A DNA stretch of 36,103 bases, taken from an uncultured Chryseobacterium sp. (GTDB lineage Bacteria; Bacteroidota; Bacteroidia; Flavobacteriales; Weeksellaceae). This document shows positions 7,868 through 14,114 of this stretch, piece by piece. The translations under genes and the position numbers were made by a program. The stretch is taken from NCBI RefSeq assembly GCF_936933875.1, contig NZ_CAKZIK010000001.1, forward strand, positions 1 through 36,103. Reading direction: 5' to 3'. The notes under the pieces were generated by a model. The model did not search any database. It was not told the DNA's origin and was given only the letters and a program-made list of their open reading frames with translations. How positions within the stretch are numbered: position 1 is the first letter of the stretch; each line of letters opens with the position of its first letter.

Positions 7868-9106
7868 TCAATACTGCATTTTGCGGAGTTTCGGAACGGA
7901 GAATCCAACGAGTAAAGCGATTAAAACCGTCATGGTTCCTCCAAAAATTACGGAACGAACCACGCCCAAAAGTTTTGCAGCCAAACCACTTTCAAACTGT
8001 CCCATTTCGTTGCTCGACATAATGAAGATGGAATTTACACTCAACACTCTTCCGCGAATATGGTCAGGAGTTTTCAGCTGAACAATAGTACCACGAATCA
8101 CGACGGAAATTCCGTCCAACATTCCACTCAAAACCAAAAATCCGAAAGAAAGCCAGTATAATTTTGAAAGTCCGAAACCAATAATACACAAACCAAATCC
8201 TGCAACCACTGTCAATAAAATTTTGCCCTGATTTCTTCTTAAAGGTATAAATGAAAGCAGTACAATGATACACATCGAACCAATATCAGAAGCGGCATTC
8301 AGCAGCCCAAATCCTTGCGAACCGACTTTCAGAATATCTGTTGCAAAAACCGGAATCATCGCAACAGCTCCTCCGAAAAGCACGGCAAACATATCCAGAC
8401 AAAGCGCTCCCAAAATTTCTTTGGTTTTGAAAATATAGGCAATGCCTTCGCGCATACTTTCAACAACGCCAACTTCACGTTCTTTAGGTTCTGCAGGATG
8501 TTTTTTGACGTTCCAGAAAAATAGAGAAGCCAAAATCATTAAACTTATAATCACGAGAATGGTTCCCGAAATATCAATCCAGTGAATCAGAAATCCGCCT
8601 AGAGCATGTCCGGAAACAGAAGCAGTAAGAAATGTCGCCTGATTTAATGTAATAGCATTAGGTAAAGTTTCGCGGTCCACAATTTTTGGAATCATGGACG
8701 GAACAATGGGGCCTATAAAAGCACGGCAAAATCCCGTTAAAAATATTACTGCGTAAATAAAGTAAGAAATCTGAACATTACTGAGATGCAGTAATTTAGA
8801 TCCGAAAAACGCCGGAATCGCCAACAAACCGATTAAAAAAACATACAGATAATTGCAGATGAGCAGCAGTTTTTTCTTTTCAGAATTATCGATAACATGG
8901 CCGGCATACAAAGCGGTAGAAACTGCGGGAATAACTTCCGAAAGTCCAATTAAGCCTATTGCAAAAGGATTTTTCGTAAGCTGATATATCCACCAACCGA
9001 GAAGCGTAGCCAACATTCGGAAAGAAAGGACCAGGAAAAATCTCCCGGTCATTAAGTTCCTGAACTCAGGAATCCGTATGGTTTGTATTGGCTGCAGTGA
9101 AATCAT
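7868..9106 (-). CDS. MFS transporter, EntS-like exporter family
   Basis: The 412-residue hydrophobic protein has about ten to twelve membrane-spanning segments. The arrangement, with a cytoplasmic basic loop after segment 2 (N-S-E-K-K-K), a longer central loop with K-K-H-P-A-E-P-K-E-R near the middle and R-G-R-V-L-S-V in the C-terminal half, resembles the MFS branch that includes the enterobactin exporter EntS and related drug exporters. The substrate is not deducible. It is divergent from an SMR transporter with a 77-base shared intergenic region, and it lies upstream of dnaB on the same strand with no clear terminator between. TACATTTG ends four bases before its ATG. Confidence 0.85.
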   Translation of the reverse strand: MISLQPIQTIRIPEFRNLMTGRFFLVLSFRMLATLLGWWIYQLTKNPFAIGLIGLSEVIPAVSTALYAGHVIDNSEKKKLLLICNYLYVFLIGLLAIPAFFGSKLLHLSNVQISYFIYAVIFLTGFCRAFIGPIVPSMIPKIVDRETLPNAITLNQATFLTASVSGHALGGFLIHWIDISGTILVIISLMILASLFFWNVKKHPAEPKEREVGVVESMREGIAYIFKTKEILGALCLDMFAVLFGGAVAMIPVFATDILKVGSQGFGLLNAASDIGSMCIIVLLSFIPLRRNQGKILLTVVAGFGLCIIGFGLSKLYWLSFGFLVLSGMLDGISVVIRGTIVQLKTPDHIRGRVLSVNSIFIMSSNEMGQFESGLAAKLLGVVRSVIFGGTMTVLIALLVGFSVPKLRKMQY

Positions 9107-9110
9107 GTTG

Positions 9111-9118
9111 CAAATGTA
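9111..9118 (-). promoter_or_regulatory. -7 box TACATTTG four bases from the MFS transporter start
   Basis: A perfect TAnnTTTG on the minus strand with a four-base gap to the start codon, in the divergent MFS/SMR intergenic region. Confidence 0.6.
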
Positions 9119-9171
9119 AAGGAAACATCAAAACTAAGACATTAGGTTTAATAGAGTTTGTAAATAAAAAT

Positions 9172-9179
9172 TATCTTTG
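9172..9179 (+). promoter_or_regulatory. -7 box TATCTTTG four bases from the SMR transporter start
   Basis: A perfect TAnnTTTG on the plus strand with a four-base gap to the ATG at 9184. The mirror-image arrangement with the box at 9111-9118 means both divergent transcripts would start at or next to their start codons. Confidence 0.6.
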
Positions 9180-9183
9180 AGAT

Positions 9184-9522
9184 ATGAACTGGATTATTCT
9201 CATTATCGCCGGACTTTTTGAAACCGGTTTTGCAACCTGTCTTGGTAAAGCGCAGGAAACTTCGGGTAAAGAAAGTGTGGTTTGGTGGTTTGGTTTCGGG
9301 GTTTGTCTTTTTTTGTCGATGTTTTTGATGTACAAAGCGATTTCTTCTGGAGAAAATCCAATTCCAATTGGTATCGCTTATGCAGTTTGGACGGGAATTG
9401 GCGCTGTTGGTGGTGTTTTGGCAGGAATTTTCTTCTTCAACGAACCAGCAACTTTTTGGAGAATGTTTTTTGTGACGACGCTGATTGCTTCTGTAGTGGG
9501 TTTGAAAGTGGTTTCGAATTAA
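9184..9522 (+). CDS. Small multidrug resistance family transporter, SugE/Gdx-like
   Basis: The 112-residue protein has four transmembrane helices and the essential membrane glutamate of the SMR family at E13 (W-I-I-L-I-I-A-G-L-F-E). The segment G-I-A-Y-A-V-W-T-G-I-G-A-V-G-G matches the SugE/Gdx branch, which exports guanidinium, more closely than the EmrE branch. SMR proteins work as antiparallel dimers exchanging substrate for protons. Only one SMR gene is present here, consistent with a homodimer. The short upstream region leaves no room for a guanidine riboswitch. Its stop is eight bases from the convergent PIN gene stop. Confidence 0.9.
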   Translation: MNWIILIIAGLFETGFATCLGKAQETSGKESVVWWFGFGVCLFLSMFLMYKAISSGENPIPIGIAYAVWTGIGAVGGVLAGIFFFNEPATFWRMFFVTTLIASVVGLKVVSN

Positions 9523-9530
9523 TTATAGAA

Positions 9531-10013
9531 CTAAAAAAGCAAGCCTAATATATCTTTCAAAGGAATTGTTAAATCTAGAAATTCAAAATTTAAACCTTTA
9601 TTTTCTTTCAGTGGTTTAATCATCTTAGGAAATGCTTTTCTATCTTTCGTTACAAAAGCATCTATTCCTCTATTTTGAATTTGAGCAAATAATTTTAAGT
9701 CGTTAATAATTACTTTTCGAGCTTCAATATTTCTTAGTTGAATATCATCTTTTAAAAGAGCGAAGTAATCTCCTGAAATCTTCGCATCTCCATAATCAAA
9801 TTCTAATATTTGAAATGCATTTAATGCTAATAAATTATCGGGATTATCCGCGACAGCATATTCGCTAATTACAATTGTCGAAAGAAGCAAAGTAATATTA
9901 TTTTCAAGAAAATATTGGAAATATTCTACAACATTATCGTGGTATTCATCGTCTGATTTTAATAAACGAGTTACAAATGAGTTGTCCAAAAGCACAGTTT
10001 TGATATCCTTCAT
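9531..10013 (-). CDS. PIN-domain protein, putative toxin nuclease
   Basis: The 160-residue protein has the acidic pattern of PIN-domain nucleases: D10 in V-L-L-D-N-S-F, E51 in T-I-V-I-S-E-Y, D105 in I-I-N-D-L-K-L-F-A and D124 in F-V-T-K-D. PIN proteins are metal-dependent ribonucleases, often toxins of VapBC-like systems. The N-terminal strand-D-x-S-F start and the spacing fit the fold; the assignment rests on motif reading only. Its start overlaps the stop of the upstream gene by four bases (ATGA), so the two are translationally coupled. The unusual feature is the partner, a 255-residue protein rather than a small DNA-binding antitoxin. Confidence 0.75.
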   Translation of the reverse strand: MKDIKTVLLDNSFVTRLLKSDDEYHDNVVEYFQYFLENNITLLLSTIVISEYAVADNPDNLLALNAFQILEFDYGDAKISGDYFALLKDDIQLRNIEARKVIINDLKLFAQIQNRGIDAFVTKDRKAFPKMIKPLKENKGLNFEFLDLTIPLKDILGLLF

Positions 10014-10777
10014 ATTCCATCAGTTTTTAAACTGTCTATCCAGCTATCCACATCTGTAATTTTGCTTAAGTTAACAGACGCTCTATCAATTATCTTATCA
10101 AGAAGACTTTTATCAAAAATTGGTCTATATTGAATAAACTCTAATAATTCTAAATCGCTTAGTTTTCCATCTGACAGGTTTTTCTTTCCTTTGACCTTAA
10201 TTCCGTATGGTTTATAAGTTTTTTTCTCGCCATCTAAGATTTGCTGTTTGGTCGCAGCGACAGTTAAATTCCCAAATTTTGACGTTGAAATATGAATGTT
10301 AGGATTTTTTCCTCCTTCTTGATAAATCTCGCCATAAAGATAGAATTCACTCTCATAAAATTGAGGAGCAATCATCTCAAATTTTGTATCAGTATCAATT
10401 AGTAAAGTTTTTTCTTTTGAAAGAGAACTGCCAAACTCTATTCTATATCCATCTTTTAAAGCTTTCTTTTGAAACTTGTCAATAATTTCTTGTCGTTTAT
10501 AGTCCAGGAAATCTAATGAGTTTCTTTTAGTGATTTCAGTTGTTAATCCGTTGAAGAGGATGACTGCTGAAATAGGAAGAAAAAATTTATGTTTTGCTGA
10601 ACCAGCCTCTATATCATAAGAAATTTGAGGACGAAGTTTTTTTTCTTCTCTTGTTGGGTACAAAAAAGTTTCGATGTCAGATATAACGCTTCTTATTTCA
10701 TTAATATCTACATCTTTTGGAGTTAATGAATGATTAAAATTATCAACCCTAATTTCTATGTATCCTTGTTCTTCCAC
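10010..10777 (-). CDS. Unrecognised 255-residue partner of the PIN protein, possible antitoxin
   Basis: I do not recognise this family. The protein is soluble and charged, with no signal peptide and only one moderately hydrophobic stretch near residues 65-80. The N-terminal half contains V-D-I-N-E-I-R-S-V-I-S-D-I-E. The C terminus ends in an amphipathic region with L-L-D-K-I-I-D-R-A-S and D-V-D-S-W-I-D-S-L-K, the kind of Trp-containing tail that could bind a toxin. The start is a GTG at 10775-10777, chosen because no in-frame ATG occurs nearby and because a perfect -7 box ends exactly four bases before it. It forms a two-gene operon with the PIN gene. An antitoxin role is inferred only from this arrangement. 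Confidence 0.7.
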   Translation of the reverse strand: MEEQGYIEIRVDNFNHSLTPKDVDINEIRSVISDIETFLYPTREEKKLRPQISYDIEAGSAKHKFFLPISAVILFNGLTTEITKRNSLDFLDYKRQEIIDKFQKKALKDGYRIEFGSSLSKEKTLLIDTDTKFEMIAPQFYESEFYLYGEIYQEGGKNPNIHISTSKFGNLTVAATKQQILDGEKKTYKPYGIKVKGKKNLSDGKLSDLELLEFIQYRPIFDKSLLDKIIDRASVNLSKITDVDSWIDSLKTDGI

Positions 10778-10781
10778 AATT

Positions 10782-10789
10782 CAAAAATA
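10782..10789 (-). promoter_or_regulatory. -7 box TATTTTTG four bases from the GTG start of the PIN operon
   Basis: A perfect TAnnTTTG on the minus strand, then four bases, then GTG. The geometry matches five ATG-started genes in this window and supports both the GTG start and a leaderless operon transcript. Confidence 0.55.
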
Positions 10790-10840
10790 AATAAAAAAAC
10801 TTTATTGAGAATGCATCATTAAAGATTGATAGTTTTTATA

Positions 10841-12343
10841 TCACTCTAATTTCAACCCCTCCAAAAAATCTCCGATCTTTCTGTCATTCGCTAATCTGGG
10901 AATTTTGTTTTGTCCGCCGAGTTTTCCTTCGGATTTTGCATATTCCTGAAAAGCATTTTTCTGAAGCCTTGTAATCTTCAGCATTTGAAGAACGTTTCCG
11001 GAAATCAAATCGTCATAATATGTGTTTCGGGAACGCATTTCTTTATCGAGATTTTCGCGGAAGGCTTCCAAATTTTCGGGCTCTTTTTCAAACTCAATAA
11101 ACCATTCGTGGTAAGGTAATCCTTCGGTCGGATTTACCTGTGGGGCGAGGTGAAACTCGTTAATCTGTGCCGGAAATTTTTCCACTGTCGCTTTCATAGC
11201 TTCTTCCACTTCAAAAGCAATCACATGTTCTCCAAAAGCCGAGGTAAAATGTTTCGTCCTTCCCGAAACCAAAATTCTGTACGGATTTTTAGAGATAAAA
11301 CGCACAACATCACCAATAGAATACGACCACAATCCGGAATTCGTGGTTAAAATCAGTGCGTAATCTTTATGGAGTTCAATATCTTTTAAAGTCAGTCTTG
11401 GAGCATCGGGTTTTCCGTATTGTTCAAGCGGAATAAATTCATAAAAAATGCCGTGGTTCGTCAATAAAAGCAAACCTTCTTTTTGATAATCATCCTGAAA
11501 CGCAAAAAACCCTTCACTCGCCGGAAAAGTTTGTATGGTATCAACTTGTTTTCCAAGAAGTTCGTTCATTTTTTCTCGATACGGTTCGTAATTCACGCCA
11601 CCAGTAATAATTAGCTGAAGATTCGGGAACAGTTCTGTGATTTTTTTTCCGTTGCGTTCAATCAGTTTTTCAAAATACATAATCAACCAAGGCGGAATTC
11701 CGGAAATCAAAGTCATGTTTTGCTTTTCGGTTTCCTTTACAATTTCGTCCACTTTGGTTTCCCAATCTTCGATGAGGTTGGTTTCGAGGCTTGGCAAACG
11801 GTTTTTCTGTAAATATTTTGGGATGTGATGCGCTACAATTCCGGAAAGCCGGCCGGTTTTAATGCCGTTCAATTCTTCAAGTTCCGGACTTCCCTGCAGG
11901 AAAATCATTTTCCCGTTCACGAAATCGGCATTGTTTTTCTGTGCGATATAATGAAAAATTGCACTTTGTGCTGCCGCAATTTGAAAAGGCATTCCTTCCT
12001 TGGAAATTGGGATGTATTTTGCGCCGGAAGTAGTGCCGGAAGTTTTGGCAAAATATTCGGGAGTATCGGTCCACAAAATATTTCTTTCGCCGCGTTTTAC
12101 TTTTTCGATGTAGGGCTTCAGTTCTTCGTAATCGGCAACAGAAACCCTTTGCTGATAATCTTCGATGGATTTTATTTCTTCAAACTGATGTGCTCTTCCG
12201 AAAAGTGTTTTCTCAGCTGTTTTCACCAAAGAAAGCAATAAATTTTCTTGGTCTTTTACAGCATTGTTTTTAAAATTTTCGGTTTCGCGGACGTGTTTTT
12301 TCGCCCATTGTAAAGCAATCTTCTTTTTGATGAAATTCAGCAT
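10841..12343 (-). CDS. GH3 auxin-responsive-promoter family protein (acyl-acid amido synthetase-like)
   Basis: The 500-residue protein belongs to the GH3 family of the ANL adenylating superfamily. In plants GH3 enzymes adenylate acyl acids such as auxin or jasmonate and join them to amino acids; the role of the bacterial members is not established. The phosphate-binding loop T-S-G-T-T-S-G-A-K is at residues 101-109, followed by F-P-A-S-E-G-F-F-A-F in the acyl-binding region, and L-T-T-N-S-G-L-W-S-Y-S-I-G-D-V-V-R-F, the signature that contacts the adenylate. Length and motif order are those of a complete protein. It appears to be a single-gene unit with a TACCTTTG box four bases before the ATG. 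The PIN operon follows after 63 bases on the same strand. Confidence 0.88.
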   Translation of the reverse strand: MLNFIKKKIALQWAKKHVRETENFKNNAVKDQENLLLSLVKTAEKTLFGRAHQFEEIKSIEDYQQRVSVADYEELKPYIEKVKRGERNILWTDTPEYFAKTSGTTSGAKYIPISKEGMPFQIAAAQSAIFHYIAQKNNADFVNGKMIFLQGSPELEELNGIKTGRLSGIVAHHIPKYLQKNRLPSLETNLIEDWETKVDEIVKETEKQNMTLISGIPPWLIMYFEKLIERNGKKITELFPNLQLIITGGVNYEPYREKMNELLGKQVDTIQTFPASEGFFAFQDDYQKEGLLLLTNHGIFYEFIPLEQYGKPDAPRLTLKDIELHKDYALILTTNSGLWSYSIGDVVRFISKNPYRILVSGRTKHFTSAFGEHVIAFEVEEAMKATVEKFPAQINEFHLAPQVNPTEGLPYHEWFIEFEKEPENLEAFRENLDKEMRSRNTYYDDLISGNVLQMLKITRLQKNAFQEYAKSEGKLGGQNKIPRLANDRKIGDFLEGLKLE

Positions 12344-12347
12344 TCAG

Positions 12348-12355
12348 CAAAGGTA
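12348..12355 (-). promoter_or_regulatory. -7 box TACCTTTG four bases from the GH3 gene start
   Basis: A perfect TAnnTTTG on the minus strand with a four-base gap to the ATG. Nine bases further upstream is the near-palindrome GGAAAATTTCC (12365-12375), a possible regulator site. Confidence 0.6.
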
Positions 12356-12373
12356 AAAGATTTTGGAAAATTT

Positions 12374-12420
12374 CCGACAGATTTTCACTGATTAAAAATA
12401 TGCCACAAATTCACTAATTA
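12374..12420. repeat. Imperfect direct repeat in the gap upstream of GH3
   Basis: Two related copies of about 20 bases occupy 12374-12394 and 12402-12420. Both contain TTCACT-A/G-ATTA preceded by a GCCAC or CGACA motif. On the minus strand they read TAATTAGTGAA and TAATCAGTGAA. This resembles a dispersed intergenic string I recall from flavobacterial genomes (GTGAATTCGTGGC type). Confidence 0.5.
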
Positions 12421-13068
12421 AAATGTATCAATAATAATTCGTTTTAAAAATATTTTTAAAACTGATAACGGTAACCAATACTCAAACTTAAAAACATCGA
12501 ACGGCTGAAATATTTCTGCATTGCAGCATCGCTGTTGTACACATCCGAGAAGTAGAAATTTACTTTTCCTGAAACAAAAGCCTGTTGATATCCTTCTGTC
12601 GAGGGTGTAAATTGGTTTCAAACCGAAATGAAAACCAACACCTTTGTCTTTATGGCGCTCCGAAATAGCTTCGTCATAAGCAGTGCTTAAAACATAGGAA
12701 CTCGCTCCACCAAACTCTTCCAGCGTAAATTCTTCCGAAAAAACATTTCGGTGTACCAAATAAAACTCAATATTGGTTAAAACCGGACCACTAATGTTTC
12801 CGGCAATGTTTTCGTGGCCATATTTTATATTGGAAAAAAGGACATTGTAATCTATTCCTAATCCAAAATTAATGGGCGTCATCATGTTTCCGCCAAACCC
12901 GAAACCGTAGAACATTTGATGATCTTTTGCCAAAAAATTGTTTCCAAAAGGCTTCATCAATGTTGCTCTGGCTTCAATGTTTGAAGTGATTTCCCGACCG
13001 TAATATTTTTTCTTCTGCCCAAAAGCGAAACATGAAATCAGAAAAAGCAGAAGGTATATTTTTCTCAT
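12418..13068 (-). pseudogene. Small outer-membrane beta-barrel protein gene with a one-base frameshift
   Basis: Residues 1-17 form a signal peptide ending F-A-F-G-Q. Residues up to T155 read as alternating barrel strands. After that the frame gives unrelated Cys- and Arg-rich sequence up to a late stop. Dropping one base from the run of three G at 12603-12605 restores a barrel-like C terminus continuing S-T-E-G-Y-Q-Q-A-F and ending G-Y-R-Y-Q-F with a stop at 12456-12458, total 203 residues. The final aromatic strand is what outer-membrane assembly requires. Either this is a recent real frameshift or a one-base sequencing error. The start overlaps the stop of the upstream lipoprotein gene by four bases, so the two are coupled. 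Function is unknown. Confidence 0.75.
12441..12462. repeat. 22-bp perfect palindrome at the end of the beta-barrel gene
   Basis: The sequence from GTTTTAAAAA to TTTTTAAAAC is its own reverse complement over 22 bases. It overlaps the stop codon (12456-12458) that the beta-barrel gene would use if its frameshift were repaired. It is very AT-rich and no T-tract follows, so a terminator role is uncertain. Confidence 0.7.
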
Positions 13069-13433
13069 GGTATCACTTTTATTTCGTTAAACTTTAGGTA
13101 AGTAACACCTTGAGGAACAATTATTTGATAACCATCTGCAGAAATTGACAATTCCGTTTGCAAAGTTTGGAAACTTTCTATTTTATGGGAAGAAACCAAG
13201 GTGAAACTCCCTGGAAAAATGGAGCCGGAAAGCACAAAACTTCCGTCACTTTTTATGGTAGTTTCGGCCATAGCTTTGTCTTGGCTTACAATTTTTAGCG
13301 TAAATTTTTCAACAGTTGCAGGATTTATTTTTCCTTCAACATAAGCTCTTGGATTTTCGTCTGCACTATTTCGACAGGATTGAAAAAAGAACAGCAATGC
13401 AGTAAAGAAGATGCATTTCAGCAATAATTTCAT
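13065..13433 (-). CDS. Small lipoprotein of unknown function
   Basis: The 122-residue product has an N-terminal hydrophobic segment and a lipobox-like F-F-Q-S-C with C20 as the lipidated cysteine. The mature part is about 100 residues of alternating strand-like sequence, with Y-V-E-G-K-I near 31-36, S-D-G-S-F-V-L-S-G near 62-70 and P-G-S-F-T-L-V near 74-80. This suggests a small beta-sandwich similar to carboxypeptidase-regulatory/transthyretin-like domains, but I cannot name a family. It overlaps the following barrel gene by ATGA, so the pair probably forms one envelope unit. The terminator at 13455-13487 separates it from the preceding lipoprotein gene. Confidence 0.7.
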   Translation of the reverse strand: MKLLLKCIFFTALLFFFQSCRNSADENPRAYVEGKINPATVEKFTLKIVSQDKAMAETTIKSDGSFVLSGSIFPGSFTLVSSHKIESFQTLQTELSISADGYQIIVPQGVTYLKFNEIKVIP

Positions 13434-13454
13434 GGAAATGTTTTGCTAAAAATA

Positions 13455-13487
13455 CAAAAAAAAACTGCTTCGCAATGAAGCAGTTTT
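13455..13487 (-). terminator. Intrinsic terminator after the 129-residue lipoprotein gene
   Basis: On the minus strand an 11-bp perfect stem (AAAACTGCTTC paired with GAAGCAGTTTT) with a five-base loop is followed by a run of T. It lies 29 bases after the stop of the gene at 13516-13905. This is the clearest intrinsic terminator in the window. Confidence 0.9.
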
Positions 13488-13515
13488 AAACCTAATTAAC
13501 GATGGTGATAAAATC

Positions 13516-13905
13516 TTATCGTGTACAGTTGGCTGTCCAAGTTTTTCCGTCTTTGTTGTAAAGAATTTTCAATTCGTTGTTGTCAATTCTGATGTATGAA
13601 GTTGCAGTTGCACCTACCATCACCATTGTGTTGTCACCCGATTTTGTAAATTCAATTCCGTTCAAATCAGGAATTCCGTTAGAGAAGGTGAAGTTGTATT
13701 TTGTAGCACTTGCAATTTTGGTAACAAAAACTTTTCCCGCATCGGAGCTGATGTTTGTAGAACCATCATTGTAAGAAACACTACCGTTGTATGTTCCTGC
13801 GAAGAAATCATTATCTGAAGGGTCGTCATCGCTTCTGCAAGAAGTAAGAGAAAGCGTTGTGAAGACCAATAAGAACAATCCTAAAATTTTGATAACATTT
13901 TTCAT
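13516..13905 (-). CDS. Putative surface lipoprotein of unknown function
   Basis: From the ATG at 13903-13905 the product is 129 residues. An upstream extension of 18 codons in the same frame is rejected because the signal peptide begins at this Met (M-K-N-V-I-K-I-L-G-L). The lipobox L-T-S-C places the lipidated cysteine at C23, followed at once by R-S-D-D-D-P-S-D-N-D. An acidic stretch such as S-D-D-D after the cysteine resembles the lipoprotein export signal reported in Bacteroidota for cell-surface display. The mature domain is a short strand-rich region with no family I recognise. It is transcribed alone and ends in a strong terminator. Confidence 0.75.
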   Translation of the reverse strand: MKNVIKILGLFLLVFTTLSLTSCRSDDDPSDNDFFAGTYNGSVSYNDGSTNISSDAGKVFVTKIASATKYNFTFSNGIPDLNGIEFTKSGDNTMVMVGATATSYIRIDNNELKILYNKDGKTWTANCTR

Positions 13906-13940
13906 AATATAAATTTTTCGTTTTAACGATTTGAAGATTT

Positions 13941-13955
13941 TCAAACGTTGTGCCA
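13941..13955 (-). promoter_or_regulatory. Possible sigma-54-like promoter upstream of the lipoprotein gene
   Basis: On the minus strand TGGCAC, five bases, then TTGA, closely follows the sigma-54 consensus TGGCAC-N5-TTGC except for the last C. It lies 35 bases before the lipoprotein ATG. No TAnnTTTG is seen in this gap on the minus strand. No adjacent enhancer-binding regulator gene supports it. Confidence 0.25.
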
Positions 13956-14046
13956 CCAAACTCTTTTGTGGAGATGATGTAAATTTTGAAAAAAGTCATG
14001 TAAATTTTAAAGGATCAGCATAAAGATTTACCAATAAATAATTCCT

Positions 14047-14054
14047 TAAATTTG
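14047..14054 (+). promoter_or_regulatory. -7 box TAAATTTG of mfd
   Basis: A perfect TAnnTTTG on the plus strand, 60 bases before the mfd ATG. The -33 element is weak; a TTTA at 14027-14030 is the nearest candidate. Confidence 0.45.
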
Positions 14055-14114
14055 CGCAGCAAAACGGTTTCGGGATTCCCGAAATCGCTTTTGTCGTTTA
14101 TACTTATACAAAAA

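Noticed and set aside
9107..9183. Guanidine riboswitch upstream of the SugE/Gdx-like gene
   Set aside because: Only 77 bases shared by two divergent genes, with a -7 box four bases from the ATG; no structured leader fits.
14052..14114. N-terminal extension of mfd from a TTG start
   Set aside because: The TTG lies inside the TAAATTTG promoter box; the ATG at 14115 fits the family.
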